From: Aliagarivorans taiwanensis DSM 22990
GTDB taxonomy: Bacteria > Pseudomonadota > Gammaproteobacteria > Enterobacterales > Celerinatantimonadaceae
Length of the DNA stretch: 64,000 nucleotides
Assembly (NCBI RefSeq): GCF_000429505.1
Contig: NZ_AUBZ01000010.1
Coordinates: 1-64,000, forward strand
Direction: 5' to 3'
In this document: one piece after another, positions 34,172 through 43,272 of the stretch
Layout: each line of letters opens with the position of its first letter
How positions within the stretch are numbered: the stretch's first letter is position 1
Program-made: the position numbers and the translations under genes
Notes under the pieces: model-generated
Told to the model about the DNA's origin: nothing
Seen by the model: only the letters and a program-made list of their open reading frames with translations
Database searches by the model: none

Positions 34172-35971
34172 TTAGCGCATCGCCAGTAATACTCGCTTGG
34201 TGTTGTTGAGCTGCTCCAGCAGTGGGGTCGAGTTTGCGCGGAAGCTTGCCAGGTCTTGGCCGGTCAGCGGCTTGGACTCGGGCAATTTCACGGTTCTGGG
34301 GTTCTTGTGTACCCCATTGACCAAGAACTCGTAGTGCAGGTGTGGGCCGGTGACCCGACCGGTTGCGCCCACAGTGCCGATGGTTTTGCCTTGGCGTACC
34401 CGCTGGCCAGTTTTTACATGGCGTTTGTGCAGGTGCAGGTATTTAGTCACGTAGGTTGCGCTGTGCTGAATAAACACGTAGTTGCCATTGAACTTGTTGT
34501 AGCCTGCCTCGATAACTCGACCATCGCCCGCTGCAACCACTGGCGTGCCCACTTTGGCGGCATAGTCGATGCCGTTGTGCGGGCGCACTCTGCCAGTTAC
34601 TGGATGCAAACGTCGCGGGTTAAAGTTGGAGCTGATATAGCGGAAGTTGACTGGAGCACGCAAGAAGGCTTTGCGCATTGGCTTACCTTCTGGCCCGTAG
34701 TAGTTCTCATCGCTGTGGCGTAGTGCCTGAAAGGTGTCGCCTTGGTTGGTAAACTCGGCAGCGACGATGTTGCCATAGCCGACGAACTCACCGTTGATGT
34801 ATTGCTCTTCGAATAGCACCACGAAGTGGTCGCCAGAGCGGATATCTTGGGCAAAATCGACGTCCCAGCCGAAGATCCCCGCCAGCGACATGATCTGCCC
34901 TTGGCTAAGACCTGCTTTGATCCCGGCATTCCAGAACGAGCTGGTGATAGTGCCCTCGGCAAAGCCATAGCGCAGCTCAACGGCTTGCTCTTCGATATCG
35001 GCAACAAAGCTGCCTTGCTGCTGGCGTTGAATACTTAAGGTGCGGCGGCTATCCAGTGGGTAGCGCAGTTCAGCCAGTTGCTGCTGATCATCAAGGTAGA
35101 ACTCAACGTTGTCGCCCGGATGGATCTTGCGCAGTTGCTTGGCATCGCCACCCAAGGTGTCAATTTTATGCAGGGTGGCGGCACTTAGGCCGACTCGGGA
35201 AAATAGTAGCGCCAAGCTGTCGCCGTTCTTAACCGTTTGCACCTGCTTGCTATAGAGCTCGCGCTTGTTCTCCGGAGCCGGGGTTGAGCTCACCGCCAGC
35301 GGCAGCTGATAGCGCATCCCTTGTCGCAGCTCGCTCTCTTCGTTGAACACCATAAGGACTGGCTCTTGCTCGGCCAGTAGTTGTTCGGCGGCCAGTGTTT
35401 GCTTACTAGGCTCAGAAGAAGCGGGGGGGGTTGGCACCTGTTCGGCGATTTCAAGTGGCGGGTCTTGCGCTTCGGCTGTCGCATTTTCTGGTGCTTCGCT
35501 AGGGGTATCCGTTGGCTTGCTGGCAAGCTGAGGCGCCTCGGCTTCTTGCTCTGCTGGCTCACTGGCTTGGGCGGCGCTTGCGCTTACGGGTTCATCACGG
35601 GTTTCAGTCGTCGCGGGTTGCTCTGTGTGTTTGGCTATCGCATCTGCCACGGTAGGCGCTGGGGCCTGCGGAGCGGCTTTGGGGGCGAGCTTAACCGGCG
35701 CTGAGTCAGTCACTGTGGCGGAGGAGCCGTTGCGTTGACTAACCGCTAAGGTGCTTCCTGATGCACTTGAATTTAGGCTTGGCGGCTGGCTGCTGGCGTT
35801 GCTTGCAGCAGTCGCGCTGATGGTTTCGCCAATCACCAGATCGGTGCGCTGACCATCGATGCTATGGCTTGATTTTGACTTGCTGGGGATAAAGCCTGCG
35901 ATGGCAACCAGTGCAAGACTGAGTACCAGTAAGCGTTTATGCAAGGGCGGTAAAAGATTGATCAAGCCCAT
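34172..35971 (-). CDS. M23 family peptidoglycan DD-endopeptidase (MepM-like)
   Basis: Protein of 599 residues. An N-terminal membrane anchor (about 12-28) is followed by a long Ala/Pro/Glu/Ser-rich disordered spacer (about 50-230), which is longer than in E. coli MepM. Next come a LysM/OapA-like domain with NGDSLALLFSRVGL and IHPGDNVEFYL, a Csd3-type second domain, and the catalytic M23 domain near the C-terminus with HNGIDYAAKVGTPV and GPHLHYEFLVNG, which hold the zinc ligands. It should cut cross-links in the periplasm so that new peptidoglycan can be inserted. Single-gene unit; divergent from the AAC(3)-fold gene. Confidence 0.9.
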   Translation of the reverse strand: MGLINLLPPLHKRLLVLSLALVAIAGFIPSKSKSSHSIDGQRTDLVIGETISATAASNASSQPPSLNSSASGSTLAVSQRNGSSATVTDSAPVKLAPKAAPQAPAPTVADAIAKHTEQPATTETRDEPVSASAAQASEPAEQEAEAPQLASKPTDTPSEAPENATAEAQDPPLEIAEQVPTPPASSEPSKQTLAAEQLLAEQEPVLMVFNEESELRQGMRYQLPLAVSSTPAPENKRELYSKQVQTVKNGDSLALLFSRVGLSAATLHKIDTLGGDAKQLRKIHPGDNVEFYLDDQQQLAELRYPLDSRRTLSIQRQQQGSFVADIEEQAVELRYGFAEGTITSSFWNAGIKAGLSQGQIMSLAGIFGWDVDFAQDIRSGDHFVVLFEEQYINGEFVGYGNIVAAEFTNQGDTFQALRHSDENYYGPEGKPMRKAFLRAPVNFRYISSNFNPRRLHPVTGRVRPHNGIDYAAKVGTPVVAAGDGRVIEAGYNKFNGNYVFIQHSATYVTKYLHLHKRHVKTGQRVRQGKTIGTVGATGRVTGPHLHYEFLVNGVHKNPRTVKLPESKPLTGQDLASFRANSTPLLEQLNNTKRVLLAMR

Positions 35972-36216
35972 TTTGAATCCATTCCGGTTTTACAATCTGT
36001 TCAGGTGACCTAAATCGCGATTTTATCCAGCAACGGGTGCTTTGACCAGAGCCAGATACCAGTCTAGTCCCTCAAATGAGAACTGAATAGCTTTGCAGTA
36101 GTAATTTTACGGAAATCGTGGGTTGAAACACGCTAATCCCGCTTGGTATTTGTGCTCAGCCCCTGCATCATGGAAGGCATCCTTGTGGTAGTGGATCAAA
36201 AAAATCAGGATAGATT

Positions 36217-36993
36217 ATGCATACTCGTCAAAGCTTGCTGAATGATTTGGAGCGCTCGGGGATTGTGCGCTCAGGAACGCTGATGGTACATGCCTCGATG
36301 AAAGCCATCGGTCATGTGGAAGGTGGCGCCGACACGGTACTGGATGCCTTGTGTGAGTATATGCAGCCGGGGCTGCTGCTATTAGCCTGTCACACTTGGG
36401 ATAAACACAATAACCCGGGAGGCGTCTTTGACCCGCGCAAAGAACCCTCGTGTGTGGGGATCTTGGGCGAGCGCTTGCGCCAGCGCCCACAGGTCTGTCG
36501 CTCACTGCACCCCACTCATTCGGTCGTGGCGGTGGGCCAGGGGGCGGCCAGCTATATCGCCAACGATGCGCACGCTAGCACGCCATGCCCGCGCGATGGT
36601 TCGATGGGTAAGTTGGTCGATGTCGGTGGGCAGATCTTGTTCTTGGGCTGCCCACTTACCAAGAACACCTTCATTCACGGGGTGGAGGAGTGGAATAACA
36701 TTCCCAAGCGACTTACCGCCGAGCCAGAAGCGATGACCGTGAAGGTGGATGACGCGCTGATCCCACGTAAGATGCACCGCCATGAAGCGGCGTGTGGCGA
36801 TATCTCTCTGAACTACGACAAACTGGAACCGGCATTTATCGAGCTGGGCGCAGCCCACTACTGCGATATTGGCGATGCGCGCTCGGTGGTGGCATCGGCC
36901 TCGCGGATGATGGAAGTTACCAGCCGCTTTTTGGCCATCAATCCTGACTTTCTGGCGGATAAGTTACCGGTGCCGGGGATTTGGTATCGCTAG
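36217..36993 (+). CDS. AAC(3) family N-acetyltransferase
   Basis: Protein of 258 residues of the antibiotic_NAT superfamily (aminoglycoside 3-N-acetyltransferase / YokD fold). Recognisable features are MVHASMKAIGHVEGGADTVLDAL at the N-terminus, the active-site region SLHPTHSVVAVG and FIHGVEEWNNIP, where His and Glu belong to the catalytic set, and a C-terminal FLAINPDFLADKLPVPG. Chromosomal members may acetylate aminoglycosides or other amines, and the sequence alone does not show which. A terminator follows. Nothing next to it suggests a resistance cassette. Confidence 0.85.
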   Translation: MHTRQSLLNDLERSGIVRSGTLMVHASMKAIGHVEGGADTVLDALCEYMQPGLLLLACHTWDKHNNPGGVFDPRKEPSCVGILGERLRQRPQVCRSLHPTHSVVAVGQGAASYIANDAHASTPCPRDGSMGKLVDVGGQILFLGCPLTKNTFIHGVEEWNNIPKRLTAEPEAMTVKVDDALIPRKMHRHEAACGDISLNYDKLEPAFIELGAAHYCDIGDARSVVASASRMMEVTSRFLAINPDFLADKLPVPGIWYR

Positions 36994-37103
36994 CGAGAGC
37001 CGTTCAGCGAGTCATCTGTTAGCGTTTTCACTAACATGCTATAAAGTGGCACGCTTATTTCATATACAACAATGAAGCGATGGCTTCACTCTTCTATGCT
37101 CTC

Positions 37104-37132
37104 GCCCATCTGGTAACAGGTGGGCTTTTTTT
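37104..37132 (+). terminator. Intrinsic terminator after the AAC(3)-type gene
   Basis: GCCCATCTG / CAGGTGGGC, 9-bp stem with one G-T pair and a GTAA loop, followed by seven T. The T-tract overlaps the stop codon of the convergent btuF. Confidence 0.85.
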
Positions 37133-37940
37133 ATCGATACGCATCGGTCATTTCGCATAGCTGCTCGATACCATCGAGGGTGCGTGGGGTGAGCCGGTGT
37201 AGCCGGTCTACCTCTAGCTCAAGCAGCGCCCCGTCTTGTACGGCGCGCATTTGCGGCCACTGATTCCAGCCCGCATCTGGGCCCGCCAGCAAGATAAGCT
37301 GTGGGTCGGCCGCGACCACCGTTTCCACATCGACCAAGGGATAGGCCGCTTTGGCGTCGCTAAGAATATTCTCCAGTGCGCACAGTTTTAGCCCTTCATT
37401 GATCCAAGAACTGGCAGAGATGCTCATCAGCGGTTGATCGCTCAGCTGGTAAAACACGCTTATAGACTTGCGCGAGGTGGCCTGCCGCTTGAGAGCGGCA
37501 AAGCGCTGCTCCAGCTCACCGGCCAGTTCGTCGCCTTGCGCGCTAACTCCCAGTGCCTGAGAGAGCGCGCGTAGGTTATCGGGTAGCGCGTACAAGTCCT
37601 TAGCTTCGCTCAGGTAGGTGGCGATCCCAAAGCTGGCGAGCTGTTCAGCCAGGTTGAGCTGCACGCCTTGTGGCCAAATCAGCACTAGATCCGGCTCAAA
37701 CGCGAGTATTGCTTCAAGGTTGATGTATTGGGCGTTACCCAAGCGGGGAAGGGCCTTTGCCGCTTCCGGGTAGTCGCTGTATTCGACAGCGGCGACCAGC
37801 TTGTCGCCTGCTCCCAGGGCGTATACCTGTTCGGTGAGGTGAGGGGCTAGGGCGATAACGCGTTGCGCTGGAGGATTGGCGGCAAACACTGTTTGGCTGA
37901 GCAACAGCGTCAGCAGCAGGTAGCAACATCTAGAGAGCAT
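37131..37940 (-). CDS. btuF: Cobalamin-binding periplasmic protein BtuF
   Basis: Protein of 269 residues with a signal peptide (1-20, ending VFA) and the TroA-like fold of BtuF. The N-terminal RVIALAPHLTEQVYALGAGDKLVA and YSDYPEAAKALPRLGN match the vitamin B12 binder closely, as does WPQGVQLNLAEQL, where other binders usually have WxxG. It delivers cobalamin to BtuCD, which is not in this window. Its first 11 bases overlap the end of the cbiB-like gene, and it is the last gene of the GNAT-mtnN-cbiB-btuF run. Confidence 0.88.
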   Translation of the reverse strand: MLSRCCYLLLTLLLSQTVFAANPPAQRVIALAPHLTEQVYALGAGDKLVAAVEYSDYPEAAKALPRLGNAQYINLEAILAFEPDLVLIWPQGVQLNLAEQLASFGIATYLSEAKDLYALPDNLRALSQALGVSAQGDELAGELEQRFAALKRQATSRKSISVFYQLSDQPLMSISASSWINEGLKLCALENILSDAKAAYPLVDVETVVAADPQLILLAGPDAGWNQWPQMRAVQDGALLELEVDRLHRLTPRTLDGIEQLCEMTDAYR

Positions 37941-38865
37941 GACGAAGTAGATAGACCGGAACGATGATTAGACTAAATAGCAGTGAGGCCAGGCGTAGCT
38001 GGGTGATCAGATTCTGCATCTGCGGCACGCTGGGGTAGCACTTGGTTGGGCCAAAATAGGCCTGCTCGATGCGCTGCCCTTGGTAATGACGAGGGCCGCC
38101 CAGCTCCAGCTTGAGGTTGTTGGCCGTGACGCTAAGCAAGCTGCCACTGCCGCTAAACGGCCAGCGAAAACCTTGTTTAACTGCCTGCAGGTTGCTACGA
38201 AAATCCCCCTGGCTGGCCAGCACTAGCGCCAGTAGCTTAAATGGCAGCCAGCTTAATAGCTTGTAGCCGCGGCTAAGGGCTGCGCCAAACTGGCGGTACT
38301 CGCTTTGCTTGGGGTTCCAGCTCAGGTGCAGTTGGTAGACCATCACATACAACACGCACATCTCGATGCCCGCCAAGGCATACCAGAACACCGGGGCAAA
38401 CCATTGCGCTGCCAAGCGTAGCAGCAACATCTCGATACCGGCTTTGGCCACGCCAACCGAGGTGAGGCTTTGGCATTCGCGCAGTAGCCAAGGCTTGAGG
38501 GCGATACGGGCTTGTTGGTGTTGCTCCAGTTGCAGGGCGGTCAGCTGGAAGCTGTTCATTGGCCCTTGCCAATTGAGCAGTAATACGAGTAGCAGGGCGT
38601 CGAAGGGGCTAGAGAGCGGGTTGATGCTGTTAAACAGCGCCAAGCCTAAACAGCAGGGGATTATCAGCACCAGCGCGGCGAGTAAACCCGCGATGCGTTG
38701 TTGATGGGGGCCATTGTTGGCGCGGTTGACTTTGGCGGCCAAGCGCCTGCCCAGCCAAGGCAGAAACCCACCCACGCCATGAATGGCAAAGCCGGGTATC
38801 AACACAATGGCAAAGATTGCCAGCCATGGAAGGCTCAGGCTAATCCATTGCAGCCCCTGTTGCAT
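37930..38865 (-). CDS. cbiB: CobD/CbiB family cobalamin biosynthesis protein
   Basis: Inner-membrane protein of 311 residues with several hydrophobic segments at both ends. The pattern with RECQSLTSVGVAKAGIEML (equivalent of the family's R-x-x-xxL...A-x-x-xE), QFGAALSRGYKLLSWLPFKLLALVL and GPTKCYPSVPQM fits CbiB, which attaches aminopropanol phosphate to adenosylcobyric acid. It is divergent from the classical proteins, and some expected residues are not obvious. One base separates it from mtnN upstream and it overlaps btuF downstream, an order seen widely in Vibrio- and Shewanella-like genomes, suggesting B12 salvage. Confidence 0.75.
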   Translation of the reverse strand: MQQGLQWISLSLPWLAIFAIVLIPGFAIHGVGGFLPWLGRRLAAKVNRANNGPHQQRIAGLLAALVLIIPCCLGLALFNSINPLSSPFDALLLVLLLNWQGPMNSFQLTALQLEQHQQARIALKPWLLRECQSLTSVGVAKAGIEMLLLRLAAQWFAPVFWYALAGIEMCVLYVMVYQLHLSWNPKQSEYRQFGAALSRGYKLLSWLPFKLLALVLASQGDFRSNLQAVKQGFRWPFSGSGSLLSVTANNLKLELGGPRHYQGQRIEQAYFGPTKCYPSVPQMQNLITQLRLASLLFSLIIVPVYLLRHAL

Positions 38866-38866
38866 A

Positions 38867-39565
38867 TTAGCTGTCGAAGCGTTTCAGCATTGCCAGTACC
38901 AAGGCGGTGGAGTGCTTGGCGGCGGTTTCCAGGAAGGCATCGAAGGAGACGGGGGATTCAGTTCCTGCAATGTCAGACAGCGAACGGATCACCACAAACG
39001 GTACGTTTGCCAAGTGACAGACTTGGGCAATCGCTGCCCCTTCCATCTCAACGGCGGCCATGGTCGGGAAGTCGGCCCGGGCCTTGGCTACGCGCTCTGG
39101 TGCAGCCATAAAGATATCGCCGGTGCAGATAAGACCGCTGATAATCTTGTGGCCGCTTTGCTCGGCGGCGGCTTGCTTGGCCACATCCACCAGTTTGCCA
39201 TCGGCGATATAGGCGGCGGGGTTACCCGGCAATTGGCCCATCTCGTAGTTAAAGGCGGTGAGGTCCACGTCGTGATAGCGAACCTCGCTGGAGATCACCA
39301 CATCGCCCACTTTCAGGCTCGGGTCGAAGCCACCGGCAGAGCCGGTGTTGATCACGCGGGTGGGCTGGTAACGCTCAATCAATACGCTGGTGGCAATCGC
39401 TGCTGCCACTTTGCCGATACCGGAGCGGGTGACCACCACTTGTTGGCCTTCGATGGTGCCGCTGTAGAGTTCGCAGCCGGCAAATTTATAGGTTTCGCAG
39501 TCTTGAATTAGCTCGCGCAGTGCAACAACTTCTTGCTCCATTGCGCCGATAATCGCTGTAGTCAT
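38867..39565 (-). CDS. mtnN: 5'-methylthioadenosine/S-adenosylhomocysteine nucleosidase
   Basis: Nucleosidase of 232 residues, full length, that removes adenine from MTA, SAH and 5'-deoxyadenosine. Catalytic or binding residues are seen as Glu12-type in IGAMEQEV, the ribose-binding AAVEMEGAAIAQ with its essential Glu, and the general acid Asp in IRSLSDIAG. SAH clearance and release of the autoinducer-2 precursor are the known roles; removal of 5'-deoxyadenosine also links it to B12 and radical SAM enzymes. Preceded after nine bases by the GNAT gene and followed by cbiB and btuF. Confidence 0.96.
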   Translation of the reverse strand: MTTAIIGAMEQEVVALRELIQDCETYKFAGCELYSGTIEGQQVVVTRSGIGKVAAAIATSVLIERYQPTRVINTGSAGGFDPSLKVGDVVISSEVRYHDVDLTAFNYEMGQLPGNPAAYIADGKLVDVAKQAAAEQSGHKIISGLICTGDIFMAAPERVAKARADFPTMAAVEMEGAAIAQVCHLANVPFVVIRSLSDIAGTESPVSFDAFLETAAKHSTALVLAMLKRFDS

Positions 39566-39574
39566 AGTTTTCTC

Positions 39575-40003
39575 TTATAACTCACGTACATACACGTGTT
39601 GGTCTTTTCTTAGTTTAAAGCCAATGTGCTCATAAAATCCGTTGGCCTGCTCACGTTCAACGTCACAACGTACTCGAAGATGGGCAACACCACGGCTACG
39701 AGCCCAGTGCTTACAATGTTTTACCAGAGCCCGGCCGATACCTTGCTCTTGAGTCTCGCCGTCTACCACCACGCCGCTGATTTCTGCGAAGGGCAGCGAA
39801 CCGAGGCGCAGCGCCACGAATACGTGCACCCAGCCAATCACTTGATCCTGCTCGTCCAAATAGACAAAGGCCTGATGGGCGGAGTTTTCCAGAATCGCGT
39901 TGATGTTCGGTTTGACGGTTTGTGCGGTAGGTTTATAACCAAGCTGGGTTGCCAGCTCAGCAACACGGGTAGCGTCTTGTTCTTGAATTGGGCGAATTTG
40001 CAT
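39575..40003 (-). CDS. GNAT family N-acetyltransferase
   Basis: Compact GNAT enzyme of 142 residues. The N-terminal IRPIQEQDATRVAELATQLGY, the central FAEISGVVVDGETQEQGIGRALVKH (motif A, Q-x-x-G-x-G/A) and the C-terminal ANGFYEHIGFKLRKDQHVYVREL cover the entire fold. The substrate is unknown. It is the first gene of a tight run with mtnN nine bases downstream, so it is probably co-expressed with the MTA nucleosidase and B12 genes, though no biochemical link is known. Confidence 0.85.
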   Translation of the reverse strand: MQIRPIQEQDATRVAELATQLGYKPTAQTVKPNINAILENSAHQAFVYLDEQDQVIGWVHVFVALRLGSLPFAEISGVVVDGETQEQGIGRALVKHCKHWARSRGVAHLRVRCDVEREQANGFYEHIGFKLRKDQHVYVREL

Positions 40004-40132
40004 AGTCTTTCTTCATCCTTTTATTATCGTGCCGACTATCGCACGCCGTTGCGGCGCAATTATGACAATTGGGTAAATAGCCCTTGTGTCACCAGTGTAT
40101 GTCGACAGCAATCGCGGAGCAAGGAAAGACGA

Positions 40133-40154
40133 GGGCACCCTTATGTGAGTGCCC
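40133..40154 (-). terminator. Possible terminator downstream of tyrS
   Basis: GGGCAC / GTGCCC, 6-bp arms with a 10-base loop, about 45 bases beyond the tyrS stop and followed on the minus strand by TCGTCTTTCC. Weak. Confidence 0.3.
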
Positions 40155-40200
40155 ACTATTGCTCAGTAACTACTGTTGGTTGGCTTGGTTTAAGAGGCGA

Positions 40201-41478
40201 TTAGCCCCATTTTACCAAGCTAAACAGTTTCTTACCGCGCTTGATGATGCTGTACTTGCCGTACAGGGCATCGTCTTCGCTGAAGTTAGCCATTGGATCG
40301 GTGACCTTCTCACCGTTCACTTGTACTGCACCGTTCCCGATGAACTCACGCGCCATCTTGTTCGATTTGGCCAGCTCAGTGGTGGTCAGCAGTTCAACCA
40401 GGCTCATTTCAGCTTGCTCAACGCTCACGCTTGGCAGGCCGTCTTGGGCCAGCTGGGCCAGGTCGCTTTCGCTTAGCTGGCTCAGATCGCCAGAGAACAG
40501 CGCCTGAGTAATGCGCTCGGCAGCTTGCAGACCTTCTTCGCCATGTACCAAGCGGGTTACTTCGCGGGCCAGAATGCTTTGCGCTTCTGGACGGCCTTGG
40601 CGCTCGGCGTCGGCTTTGCGTACTGCTTCAATCTCATCTTGCGCCATAAAGGTGAAGAAGCTCATAAAGCGATACACATCGGCATCGGCGGTGTTAATCC
40701 AGAACTGGTAGAAGGCGTATTGCGAGGTCTTGCGTGGGTCTAGCCATACTGCGCCGCCTTCGGTTTTACCGAACTTGGTGCCGTCTGACTTGGTGATCAG
40801 CGGTACGGTCAGGCCAAAGGTGCGGGCTTGGTTGCTGCGGCGTGACAGGTCGATACCACCGACGATGTTACCCCATTGGTCAGAACCACCCACTTGCAGG
40901 GTACAGTCGTAGCGCTTGTTCAGCTCGGCAAAGTCCATACCTTGAAGCAGGGCGTAAGAGAACTCGGTGAAGGAGATGCCCGAGCCTTCGCGGTTCAGAC
41001 GCTGCTGTACCGATTCTTTGTTGATCATGGCATTCACTGAGAAGTGCTTACCCACGTCACGCAGAAAATCCAGCGCGCTCATCTCGCCGGTCCAGTCCAA
41101 GTTATTCGCGACGATGGCAGCATTCTCGCCACAGTCGAAGTCGATAAACTGGCTGACTTGGCCTTTGATTTTATCTACCCATCCGGCTACCACGTCGGGG
41201 GTGTTAAGCTGGCGTTCAGCCGCTTTAAAGCTTGGGTCACCGATAAGGCCGGTAGCGCCGCCCACTAGAGCGATAGGCTTGTGGCCCGCCATTTGGAAGC
41301 GCTTAAGTACCAGCAGTGGTACCAAGTGGCCCAAGTGTAGGCTGTCGGCGGTTGGATCGAAGCCACAATACAAGGTGCGATAACCGCTTGAAAGGTGCTC
41401 CGCCAACTCCTCATCGGCCGTGCATTGAGCGATCAGGCCCCTTGCCTTCAAATCTTCGATTAACGCATTCGTAGTCAT
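40201..41478 (-). CDS. tyrS: Tyrosyl-tRNA synthetase
   Basis: Class I aminoacyl-tRNA synthetase of 425 residues charging tRNA-Tyr. The HIGH motif appears as HLGHLVPL after [11 protein letters not shown], and the KMSKS loop as KFGKT in [17 protein letters not shown]. The tyrosine-binding region [15 protein letters not shown] and [14 protein letters not shown] are intact, and a C-terminal S4 domain ([19 protein letters not shown]) binds the tRNA. The ATG at 41478 has AGGAAA upstream; the longer frame to 41544 adds residues unlike the family. A perfect stem-loop lies in its leader. Confidence 0.96.
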   Translation of the reverse strand: MTTNALIEDLKARGLIAQCTADEELAEHLSSGYRTLYCGFDPTADSLHLGHLVPLLVLKRFQMAGHKPIALVGGATGLIGDPSFKAAERQLNTPDVVAGWVDKIKGQVSQFIDFDCGENAAIVANNLDWTGEMSALDFLRDVGKHFSVNAMINKESVQQRLNREGSGISFTEFSYALLQGMDFAELNKRYDCTLQVGGSDQWGNIVGGIDLSRRSNQARTFGLTVPLITKSDGTKFGKTEGGAVWLDPRKTSQYAFYQFWINTADADVYRFMSFFTFMAQDEIEAVRKADAERQGRPEAQSILAREVTRLVHGEEGLQAAERITQALFSGDLSQLSESDLAQLAQDGLPSVSVEQAEMSLVELLTTTELAKSNKMAREFIGNGAVQVNGEKVTDPMANFSEDDALYGKYSIIKRGKKLFSLVKWG

Positions 41479-41530
41479 GACTTTTCCTGTTTGATTTACA
41501 ACATTCGCCCCTGCGTGGGGCTCAATAAAT

Positions 41531-41561
41531 AAGCCGCAAATCATACACTGAGTTGCGGCTT
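41531..41561 (-). promoter_or_regulatory. Stem-loop in the tyrS leader
   Basis: AAGCCGCAA / TTGCGGCTT, 9-bp perfect arms with a 13-base loop, between the DUF2750 gene and tyrS. On the minus strand it ends about 50 bases before the tyrS ATG and is followed by ATTTATTG rather than a T-tract; it could end transcription from the DUF2750 gene or act as a leader structure. Confidence 0.45.
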
Positions 41562-41595
41562 AAAAAAATACTCGCGGCGGCTGCGGACAACAAAC

Positions 41596-41973
41596 TTAGC
41601 CGATTTTACCGGTGCTCAGCTCTTCGGCCAGTTGGCCCGGGCTAACGATAGTGCCTTCACCCGCCATTGACGGAGCAACTGCCACATCGAAGCCATCATT
41701 GCTCATGCCCGGTGCCCACTTCTCGATGAACATCTCTACTGGAATACTGAGTGGGGCAAAGCTTGGGTGATCTTGTTCGGCCCAGGCCTTGGCCAGCTGC
41801 TCACTCGCGAACACCAACAGCACCTTTTCTTTCTCGGTATCGACGATTAGGCAGCCTTGCTCATCGCTTAGGGTCCAAAGCGCGCCTGCTTTACGGGTCT
41901 GTTCGATTAGCTGCTCGTAGCGTTGCTTGGCGGTCAGGCGTGCATAGCCTGCCAACATCTCGGTATCACTCAT
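41596..41973 (-). CDS. DUF2750 domain protein
   Basis: Small cytoplasmic protein of 125 residues matching the DUF2750 family: RYEQLIEQTRKAGALWTL followed by the strand-rich GCLIVDTEKEKVLLVFASEQLAKAWAEQ and the conserved VEMFIEKWAPGMSNDGFDVAVAP. The family has no known function; the fold resembles immunity/SMI1-like small proteins only loosely, so I do not assign a role. Located upstream of tyrS, separated by a hairpin. Confidence 0.85.
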   Translation of the reverse strand: MSDTEMLAGYARLTAKQRYEQLIEQTRKAGALWTLSDEQGCLIVDTEKEKVLLVFASEQLAKAWAEQDHPSFAPLSIPVEMFIEKWAPGMSNDGFDVAVAPSMAGEGTIVSPGQLAEELSTGKIG

Positions 41974-42016
41974 AGTTTTCGCTTAGTCTGAAATTTGCCG
42001 CGCAGTATAGCACGGG

Positions 42017-42975
42017 CTAATCACTTTCCTGATTGACGTGTCGGTCGAGGCGGGTGCTAGGGGCGCTGTCGAGATGGCCCGACAGAGTAAGTAGCTGCTC
42101 GTCACTCACATCTTCATTGGTGCGTTGGGCATTCAGCAGCAAGGTGCAGTGGGTCAGCAAGTCCGGTAAGTCGGGATATTGCAGGTGGGTTAGCAGGCCA
42201 TCTTCCTCGCTATGCTCAATCATGATCTGCTGTAGACGGCCATCGAGGCACATCTCACGAAACGAGCGGTTGTAATCGGCTATTAGGCGTTTTTGGCGAA
42301 CCGGGCGTTCGCTGTTATTCGGGATCAACGGCCCCACCGGTTGCCCACCAAAGCCGGGTTGTAGCACCTTGTAAGCAGGGCGGTCGTCGCGCGGTAAGGT
42401 GTCATAGACATCGAGGAAGGTATCGAGCGGGCTGTAGATCACATCGATGCGGCCTTTTAGCAGCATCTTAATGCTCAGCACTTGGGTGTTTTGATACTTG
42501 ATGCTGGAGAACAGCGGTACGTACTCTTTGCGAATTCGATCGGGAAGGCTGTTGATGGCCGGGCTGCCAAAGCGTAGACCTTGCAGCGACTCAGGCTCAG
42601 AATCTTGAATACTCGTGTTAGTGGTGATTAGGTGATTCTGGGCGATATAGCCAGATAGCCAGATAGCAAGACCGGTGGATAGTGCATGTTCTGGGTGTTT
42701 TCCGGGGTTAACCAAGCGGCGGCCACCATATCGATAAGCTCTGCCTCGGTGCTTTTTAGGCAGCGCTTCCATGGCAGCACATAGGTTTCCACCTTATAAC
42801 CGGCGTTGACGAAGATGGATTCGGCAAGGTGCAGGTAGAAGCCCTTGTCCTTGAGGTAGTCGCCGGTTGAGCGTCCCCACTCCAAGTGACAGATCTTCAC
42901 CACGTCCCAGTCATCACGGTGCTCGGCCATCGAGCCAAAGGAGAGCAGTAGTGACAACAACAAGACAAGGCGCAT
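42017..42975 (-). pseudogene. Periplasmic solute-binding protein gene disrupted by an 8-bp tandem duplication
   Basis: The first frame (from the ATG at 42975) encodes a signal peptide (MRLVLLLSLLLSFGSMA) and about 95 residues, including KICHLEWG and YVLPWKRCLKSTEAELIDMVAAAW, and stops at 42628 after LLSGYLAISPRIT. The rest of a family-3-type solute-binding protein continues in another frame from about 42650 to 42017 (GYIAQNHLITTNTS onward, then SLQGLRFGSPA, LLKGRIDVIYSP). Between them CCAGATAG occurs twice in tandem (42651-42658, 42659-42666). Removing one copy rejoins the frames exactly as HYPPVLLSGYIAQNHLI and gives an intact 316-residue protein. Function in the intact state: probably ligand binding in the periplasm; no transporter genes adjoin. 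Confidence 0.88.
42651..42666 (+). repeat. 8-bp tandem duplication causing a frameshift
   Basis: Two adjacent copies of CCAGATAG. The extra copy shifts the frame of the solute-binding gene; loss of one copy by slipped-strand replication would restore it. Confidence 0.9.
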
Positions 42976-43272
42976 AGCGTATTACCTGCTTTTTAACCGA
43001 TGAGCGTGCTATCGATTCACTCTCACTAACGATGGTTAGAGCGGCACAACCGAAAACACAGCATCTAATCACTGTAGCACAGCCAGCTATTGACCAAAGT
43101 AAGCCTTAGGGTTGCTTTCTCTTTCACCCACTTGCGGCATAGCTCACCGTTCTAAACTCTTTTTAAAACAGATAGATAGTTTTTCGATGGCATCACGTTT
43201 TTTTATCGGAAAGGTCTGGTGTACTGGGCGTTGTTGTTCTGTTCAATGCACAAGGAAAGCAGGAGTGGTGTG
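42976..43272. other. Intergenic region with no recognised gene
   Basis: 297 bases between the divergent disrupted solute-binding gene and the GH5 gene. It must hold both promoters; apart from AGGAG at 43261 I see no distinct signal. Confidence 0.5.

Noticed and set aside
35340-35830. Repeat array or horizontally acquired segment
   Set aside because: The repetitive look comes from the Ala/Pro/Glu-rich spacer of the M23 endopeptidase and is in frame with it.
36217-36993. Acquired aminoglycoside resistance gene
   Set aside because: The protein belongs to the AAC(3) fold, but no integron, IS or resistance neighbour is present and the base composition matches the surrounding chromosome; a housekeeping acetyltransferase is equally likely.
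40004-40200. Cobalamin riboswitch upstream of the mtnN-cbiB-btuF run
   Set aside because: No B12-box-like sequence is found on the minus strand.
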